From Cryptomeria japonica (Eukaryota; Streptophyta; Pinopsida; Cupressales; Cupressaceae): 64,000 nt of DNA. The position numbers were made by a program, and so were the translations under genes. The DNA lies in assembly GCF_030272615.1 (NCBI RefSeq), contig NC_081413.1:602270709-602334708 (forward strand). The letters run 5' to 3'. Each line of letters begins with the position of its first letter. The first letter of the stretch is position 1. Positions 57,680 through 64,000 of the stretch are shown here, piece after piece. Under the pieces are notes generated by a model. The model was not told the DNA's origin. It was given only the letters and a program-made list of their open reading frames with translations, and ran no database searches.

Positions 57680-58775
57680 TGATGGTCTTGAAAAGAACTC
57701 GGAGGGGGGGTGAATCAGTGACACCAAAACAAACACAACTTCAAACACTAACTGGTAGATGAACTTAACCAAGCATTTAAACAAAATACATGCTATCCAA
57801 ATGTAATAACAACATCCACATAAAGTAGAACATCTACCATAACACAAGTGTTTATACATGGAAAACCCAAATAGGTAAAAACTAGGGTGAGATGGAACTC
57901 ACAAGTTAACTATCTGCAGTACTAGATAACTGACCGGTTAGGGTCTTACAAAGAGCTCTTCTAGGAGCAAATCTTGTTAGAGATCCCAAGCTTGATTAGA
58001 AGCTTATACCCTGTTAAGAGTAACCTTGTTGAAGTATTTTAGAACACAAACTAATGGATCACCTTGTTAGAGGATTTGTACAATGAAGATTGTTAGAGCT
58101 TACCTGGTTAGGGGATTTGATTTTGTTGTAATGATTAGAAAACAACAAGAAATATTTGATTTGTTTTGAGTATCACAAGACTTGTTTGATCAAATCATTC
58201 TATGTACATTCAACACTGCTCTTCATCTAAACGCTTATCACTCTTCAAAAAAAGATTTCACTCTTTATGCATATCAGTATTTGCATACCATCATTCTCTA
58301 TCTATTTCAAATGATTCACTACGATGTCTTTAAATAGACATTCAAATCTTATGTTGGTCATAGGAAATCAAAACACAATTTCTTAGGTGCAGTGTATCTA
58401 GACAAGTAAACATAACTCATCACAAAAATGACTGCCAAGAAAACGGTGTTGGTAACTCATCACAAAATCACATACCAGTTAGAACAATCAATACCGGTTG
58501 GAACAAAATATGTGAACTGTTGTCCTCGAATCTTCCACTTGAACTTCATCTTCATCTATATCTTCATTTTGATGCCAACTAAATGTAACCACAGGTTATC
58601 TCTTAGGTACATACCGGTTGACACAGAGTAACCGTTAGAGATAGACCTTAAACATATCGGTTAACAGTGTAAGTCAATGAAGTTACACCAGTAGTCAATG
58701 TAATCATATGTGTGTGAGAGTGTTTCATCAATGACAACAAGTGATGAATACATGATAATCATCATCAAGCCAACA
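57680..58775 (-). mobile_element. Element E: 3' LTR
   Basis: 1,096 bp; outer edge TGATGGTCTTG, inner edge GCCAACA next to a polypurine tract. Shares the GGTGAGATGGAACTCACAAG segment and the C-rich end with LTR C. A minus-strand TATTTAAAG lies near 58337. Confidence 0.85.
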
Positions 58776-58971
58776 ATATCCCCCTTTGGTATTGATGGCA
58801 ACACTTAGAAAAAATTTAGAGTAATACAATACCGCTAAGTGTGCATACACAACATATATACATATATACTCATATTCCCCCCCTTTTTTTAAAGCAATAC
58901 TCCCCCTTAATGCATGCATAAATACAAAATTTTCAAAAACACATATTCATATTATTACTCCCCCTTTGACA
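58776..58971 (-). promoter_or_regulatory. Element E: four polypurine boxes
   Basis: Pyrimidine runs at 58780-58787, 58876-58890, 58900-58908 and 58959-58967 read as AGGGGG-type boxes on the minus strand; the first touches the LTR. Confidence 0.75.
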
Positions 58972-61900
58972 TCAATGCCAAAATGATAAAGTAAAATATA
59001 TGCATATATATAGAAAATATGTATCAAAATGTTCATCATATATTACAATTTTAAACAAGTTCATGCATTGGCTAGTCTCATAAAAAATATCATTGAAATT
59101 CTTCTTCATTTGGGATAAAGCATTTTCCCATGATTTCAATATGTTATCCATATACTCAGAGGTAGACACCAACTGGGAATAGAATTCTTCCATTGCATCT
59201 AGCATGTAGGTTTCAGGAGTAGCAAGAATAGCTTTTGCATTGGAGTAGGCTCTCTGAAGAATGTCGACCTATGAGGTGAGTTGACTCTTGAGCTCTCTTA
59301 GAGATCAGAATCTCGTAGCCTTCTCATTATCATTCCTATTCAGTCTGTCATGTAAATCATCTATATACCAGTTAAAGGCATGAATGGAGTCCTGGAGTGG
59401 GACATATGCCTTGTATAACCTTTCTATTTCCTGCTCGGTTTCACCTTGACTCTTGGAAATATTAGAATAAAAGAAAGTAACATCAGAGGTAGAGGCAAGA
59501 TACTTCGCTCCGAATTCAATAGCTTTCTTCAACAGACTTCCATTATGAGATAGAGCCATTTTGCCACTTTCAATGTTCTTAGCCAGTTTATCTCAATATT
59601 TCTTCTTTTGGCTCTTCTCAGCAAACATTTGAGCAGCATCTTCAAGCGATTTGATTTGATCAGATGCATCTCCAACTAACTGATCAATTTTGCTGATGGG
59701 AGTGGGAAGATGTGCAACAACTATTTCTGATAGTAAACCAAACAAAATTTCTACTGCATTCTGGATTGTCTCTGCTTCAATCCTTTGCTCTTTTAGTCAC
59801 TTCTTGTGTTCTTGAGATTGCATAACATTAGCAATCTTCATCATTTATGATGCACTCAAGGTGTTCATGTCAATGGGTCCTGAGATACTTAAAGAATCTT
59901 CATCATCATCATCAAGTAGTTTCTGCTTCGCCGGTTCAGGGGGTACACTCTTAATGATGGCTCTTTCTGCATTTTTCTCTGTTGTATCTTTAGTTAGCTA
60001 AGTAATAGCTTCCTCAGTAGACTCCTTTTGAGTAGTTTCAATGACCAGTGGAAATTGGGATTTCTCTAGTTATTCTTTACCTAGTTCATTATCCAGTGTC
60101 AGTTGAATGCCCGGTTATTCAACTAATGTAACATATACTTCAGTGATTGTAGGAGGATCCATATCTGGTGCAGTAATGTCTCCAGATAGGTCTACTGTGT
60201 TCTGAACATCTTCATCAACAAGAATAATGGAATCATCCTTCTTCTTGAGTGGATAGACTATGTCAGCTTGACCAATTTCCTCTTCATCCATTTCCGATCG
60301 AGGAGCATCATCTGTAGTTTCATCCTTGTAGGCAGAGTGGATGACTTCTTCCCTCTGTTTAATTATACAAGCTAGTTGATGTGTCTTAGACTCAACAAAT
60401 TCCCTTTTCATATTAAGGAGCTTCAATATTCTCATTTTAAAATCAAAATATGCTTTGTATTCCTCAATTAAAGCACTAATTCCATCTGATGATTGATTGG
60501 GAAAATATTGTACAATTATTTCATCAAAAATTTGCTTTTCCAATTGAATAACTTCTTCCCATTTATCTAACAAAGTATTATACAAAGAGATTGAAATATC
60601 TTTCTCCAAATCATGCGGAAATCTATTGTATTGACCCAAACAAGTTATTACATGTTGGATTACTTGCTTCTGCTCATCTTTAGTGAAAGAATCATAATGC
60701 TCTTTGACATTGTCAAACCTGTTTCTTCCTAATGACTTCATTGTCATCTCAAAGACTGTGTCAAGTTTGTAGGTAGTAATATCTATAGTTGTAGTTGCCT
60801 TTGGCACTACCTTTACCTTCTTAGGTGTTCTGTCAGTTGCTTTTTCCTTCTTTGGTTCTTCTTTAGAATCTATACCCTCAGACTCTGGTTGCAAAATCAG
60901 TTTTCGATTTCTCTTTTTTGGTGCATTCTCCTTCTTTACATATATTTTAGGTGTTGGTTCCTTCTTGGTTAGGACACTCCGAGTCACCCTTGTGGTCTTT
61001 TTCACAGGAGATTTTTCATCAGATTTCTTTTGCTTTCCTTTCACTTTAGCTACAGGTGTAGTACCGGTTTCAGTTGGTGCAACTTGGACTGCCACAATGT
61101 CCAATTTTGCCTTATTTTTATCTTTAGGTGATGCTAACAAGGTATTAGCATAGCCAACTAGTAAATCATGATTAACCTCATAGCTCATATCTTCCATCTC
61201 TTCCTCTTTAGGTTCAATTGCTTGCATCAAGCAGAAGTCAGTACTAACCGTGAAGATTATGTCTTTTTCAAAGTGTTTTACCACATCTTCAGGTTACCTC
61301 ATTCTCATGCTCATCTTGTTCTGAAATTCATTAAAATATTTGTTCATGACAGCTGAAAAATTATTCTTCACAACCTTAATAATGTTCTTGATCTGTGCAT
61401 TGAACGGTTGTTCCTTGGACAATTCAATATCTCCAATACCCAGTAGGAAGTTCTAAAAATAGAAAAATAACTTGGCTAACAGCTGACCATAATTGAACTT
61501 TTGTGTGTTGTCCTTCTTAATGGATTTCAAATTTTGAAATAATTGGTCTCTAATAGCTTCACAACTATCATAGTCTACATTACCAACAATCATTCTATGT
61601 GTTGTGTGAATTGCTGCAGATGGAACAGTGTTAAGTCTACTGGAGTAGAATACCTGGTAGCCTATCACCATTGCTGCAAGTTTCACCGCAGGGTCTCTAA
61701 TAGTGTTGATAGAGAAAGCACGCTTATCATATGTAGAACCGATTAGCTTTAGGACAATGTCTTTTGAAATTCTTCTTAACACAAGAATTTTACCGGTTGA
61801 GTAATAACCCGTTACAGCCCTAATAGCCTCCTTAGTTATTGTATGGGTCCTTTCCAAATACATATTCTCTCCATGGACTTGACTAAAGATGATTATTATG

Positions 61901-62202
61901 TGGTCATCCTCAAAATCTTCAAGAAAATATGCGGCATTATGAAACCCTTTTTCAAAAACCCTAACATATTTTGTTTCAATTTTTCCATTCTTGTCGCAAA
62001 GTGATTTCAGTCGAGTATAGATGTGTAGAGCTCCTAAATCTTCTATTTTGCAATCTGTATAGTTGGACAAGTCACCTTTGACCACAACACCACTCGGGAC
62101 TTGCGATAATGCATTATAAAACATAATTTCATCTGCCTTTAGAGCTTCCTCAGGCTCAGCAATGATCATCAACCTCTCTATAGGTTTAGAAGTAGATTGC
62201 AT
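58972..62202 (-). pseudogene. Element E: ORF2, large unrecognised retroelement protein
   Basis: ATG at 62202 (MQSTSKPIER). About 1,070 codons in one main frame with scattered stops; the longest clean parts are 62292-61453 and 61284-60115 (389 codons). Order: N-terminal globular part (YTDCKIEDLGAL, MYLERTHTI, AMVIGYQVFYSSRLN, FNYGQLLAKLFFYF), a middle part with FTVSTDFCLMQAIEP and YEVNHDLLVGYA, a basic Lys/Arg/Pro region resembling nuclear localisation signals (61080-60800), FDNVKEHYDSFTKDEQKQV, SLYNTLLDKWEEVI, then acidic and helical tails. The TAG at 61453 stands where C has Gln. Unknown family, no enzyme motif. Confidence 0.7.
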
Positions 62203-62653
62203 TCTAGATAAACAAGTTTCAAAGTGGTATACAAAGAAATACCTTGTATCTTGCACATCGCTTCGTTTTCCAGTTGAAATGTTCAAATACACACCCGTTC
62301 ACCTCTCTGCAACTTTTGATTCAGCTTGATTTCTCTAATCACAAAGCAATTTGCCAATTTACCAAGACAATCTTGTTCTGCTCTGCAATCGCTTCAAATT
62401 TCTTTTTTGAAAGAGTTAGAGTAAAAATGATAAGGTAAAAAAAAACTTATCCTCTTTACCAACTATAATAAATGCTCGTACTTTAGGTTACAAACCCTAA
62501 TTTTTATTTACCGCTTAAGTGAAATACCGGTTGATAACACGTTAAGAAAAAGTCACAAAAAAAATTTATAATTCAAAAATTCTTTCCCGCTCATTTTACA
62601 AGGGGTTTGGAGATGTTTTACCATTACGCTCCCCTTAGCCATTTTAAATAGGC

Positions 62654-63894
62654 TTAAGTTATCGGTGTTGGGTTCTCTTCACTTGGTGAAGGAGCGGTTT
62701 CCTCTACAGGCAAATCTTCACTTTTCTTCTTCCAAGTGCGATTCATATCCTCTCTGGTTTCCTCAACATCAACTTTCTGCTTGCCTTTCTGATCCTTGAA
62801 AGAGTTGACTGGTATTTTATTTCTTGATCTACAAAACTTTGCTAAATGCCCCGGTTTGTTGTAGTGGTAACAGACCATACCAGATGATCTCTAGGGTCCT
62901 GCATTTCCTCTTCCTATTCTTCTTCTGTAGTTCATAGCCACATGACCAATGTTATTACAAAAGGTGCAAACAACATTTGTTGCCTTTTCCATTTTGAATG
63001 GACTAAACCAGTTTCCATAGGATCTCTGCCAGTTCCGGTTTACCCGGTTATCAAAATTCCTTATCCAGTCACCATTTGGTCTAGGATGCATGTGTGGTAC
63101 AAGATTGTTTGATCCATATCTGCACTCAATATTTCTATGCCCATACATTCCACATGTGTAGCAATGACCTTCAAACTTTCTAGACACATACCTAGCATTA
63201 GTATTGTAATTTGCATTTTTGTTAGGTTTGCTTCTACAAACATTTGTAGTATGACCAGGATTGTGACAAGCAAAGCAGACAAGTTTAAAAACCTTCTTAC
63301 CAGTAATCTTATTGACTTTAGAAGTAGTTTTGTTCTTTGTACCGGAGGATTCACCTTTTTCAGTTGTATGAAAACCAAGTCCAGAGATATCACTCTTCAT
63401 TCTTTGTGATTGAATTTTTTCTTCCAGCATGGTAGAACTTTTGACGAATTTCTCCAATTTCTCATTGGCTTCAGTAAGCTTTTTGACAAGATCTTCATTA
63501 TGCTTAGACAGATTCTCTTTCAGAGATGATGCCAACTCAAGGTCTAGCTTTAGGTTCTCCTTTTCTTCTGTTTCAGCAATCAAATCCTCATGTATAGTGT
63601 CTTTTTCTCATTTGATCTTTATGATCTCTTGATCTCTTACCTTAATAAGATCTTTAGCAGCTCTTCTGGCTTCTGGTTCCGGACTCATGTGGATAGTGAG
63701 ACCTTCTAGCTCTCTCCTTAGATTCAGTTTTTCACCGTTCACCTTTTCAACTTCATCAGCTAAAGCTTCAATATTGGCTTCATCTGAAGAACTATTATCA
63801 GATATTTCTAGCAATTTTTCGGATAGCTCTTTTCTTTTGACTTGAGAAAATTTCAGTTTGAATAGAGGCTATCGCAGTAGCTTCTATCACCCAT
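62654..63894 (-). pseudogene. Element E: ORF1, coiled-coil zinc-knuckle protein
   Basis: ATG at 63894 (MGDRSY); a frameshift follows within 20 codons, then a long heptad-rich region (LRRELEGLTIHM shared with C). Four knuckle positions: CFAC...C and CYTC...C intact; CTFC...GHVAMNY with the last Cys as Tyr; CYHY...C with the second Cys as Tyr. A basic Asn/Arg-rich linker separates knuckles 2 and 3. Stops at 63605 and 62888. Confidence 0.75.
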
Positions 63895-63942
63895 GGTAGT
63901 TTCAAGATTCCCTTCTAAGTGGTTAGGATTCAAAGAAGTTAG

Positions 63943-63954
63943 GCTCTGATACCA
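63943..63954 (-). promoter_or_regulatory. Element E: primer-binding site
   Basis: Minus strand TGGTATCAGAGC, an exact initiator-Met tRNA match, two bases inside the 5' LTR. Confidence 0.85.
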
Positions 63955-63956
63955 AT

Positions 63957-64000
63957 TGATGGTCTTGAAAAGCACTAAGAGGGGGGGTGAATCAGTGACA
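63957..64000 (-). mobile_element. Element E: 5' LTR, first bases only
   Basis: Matches 57680-57723 (TGATGGTCTTGAAAAG, then the G-run and GTGAATCAGTGACA) and is cut by the window edge. Confidence 0.85.

Larger units (their letters stand above)
57680..64000 (-). mobile_element. Element E: pol-less two-ORF element, nearly complete
   Basis: 3' LTR (57680-58775), polypurine boxes, ORF2, ORF1, primer-binding site and the first bases of the 5' LTR (63957 on), all on the minus strand. Same LTR subfamily and gene order as C. It is inserted in ORF2 of D; the left target duplication would be AGTCT (57675-57679), the right one is outside the window. No pol domain. Confidence 0.85.

Noticed and set aside
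63943-63954. tRNA-like sequence at primer-binding sites
   Set aside because: Only the 3' end of a tRNA is matched; no cloverleaf is present. These are primer-binding sites, not tRNA genes. The same holds at 3408, 15823, 29163, 32967, 51908 and 54584.

Overview
This window looks like intergenic DNA from a large plant genome, most likely a gymnosperm. That placement is inferred from the AT-rich composition, the density of large nested LTR retrotransposons and the plant-type Ty1/copia, Tat-lineage and chromodomain Ty3/gypsy proteins; the species is not determined. I see no convincing intact host gene, tRNA, rRNA or CRISPR. Almost everything is layered retrotransposon, mostly broken by stops and frameshifts.

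Layout. 1-1874: 3' end of a two-ORF, pol-less copia-type element (A, +). 1875-4579: LTR fragments and unassigned DNA. 4580-26573: a Tat-lineage Ty3/gypsy element (H, +) with dual RNase H and an antisense plant-mobile-domain gene. H is split by a complete pol-less element (C, -, 8507-17004, target duplication GTGTC), which itself carries a 760-bp LTR-like insertion (11783-12542, duplication TTACA). 26590-28325: copia gag/protease remnant (I, -). 28500-42897: chromovirus (G, +) whose reverse transcriptase is split by a copia element (F, +, 31294-37996, duplication GTACC) and by an unidentified 1.27-kb insertion (38085-39357, duplication ATTAT). 43268-53486: a complete element with 1,555-bp LTRs (J, -, duplication ATTAC) that encodes a long unknown protein and no pol. 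53647-57679: a third pol-less element (D, +), broken by a fourth (E, -) that runs off the right edge.

Two things stand out. First, A, C, D and E form a family carrying only a multi-zinc-knuckle ORF1 and a large unrecognised ORF2. They have the same type of primer-binding site as F, and A, C and E also have F's unusual repeated polypurine boxes, so F-like elements are plausible suppliers of the missing enzymes. Second, H and J share a small bulged hairpin that occurs in pairs behind an A-rich leader. One pair precedes the reverse transcriptase of H, one follows its integrase, and one follows the ORF of J. The stems vary in sequence but mostly keep their pairing.

Most premature stops in the H pol and antisense gene are one C-to-T change from a Gln or Arg codon. 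This fits old, methylated, silenced copies.
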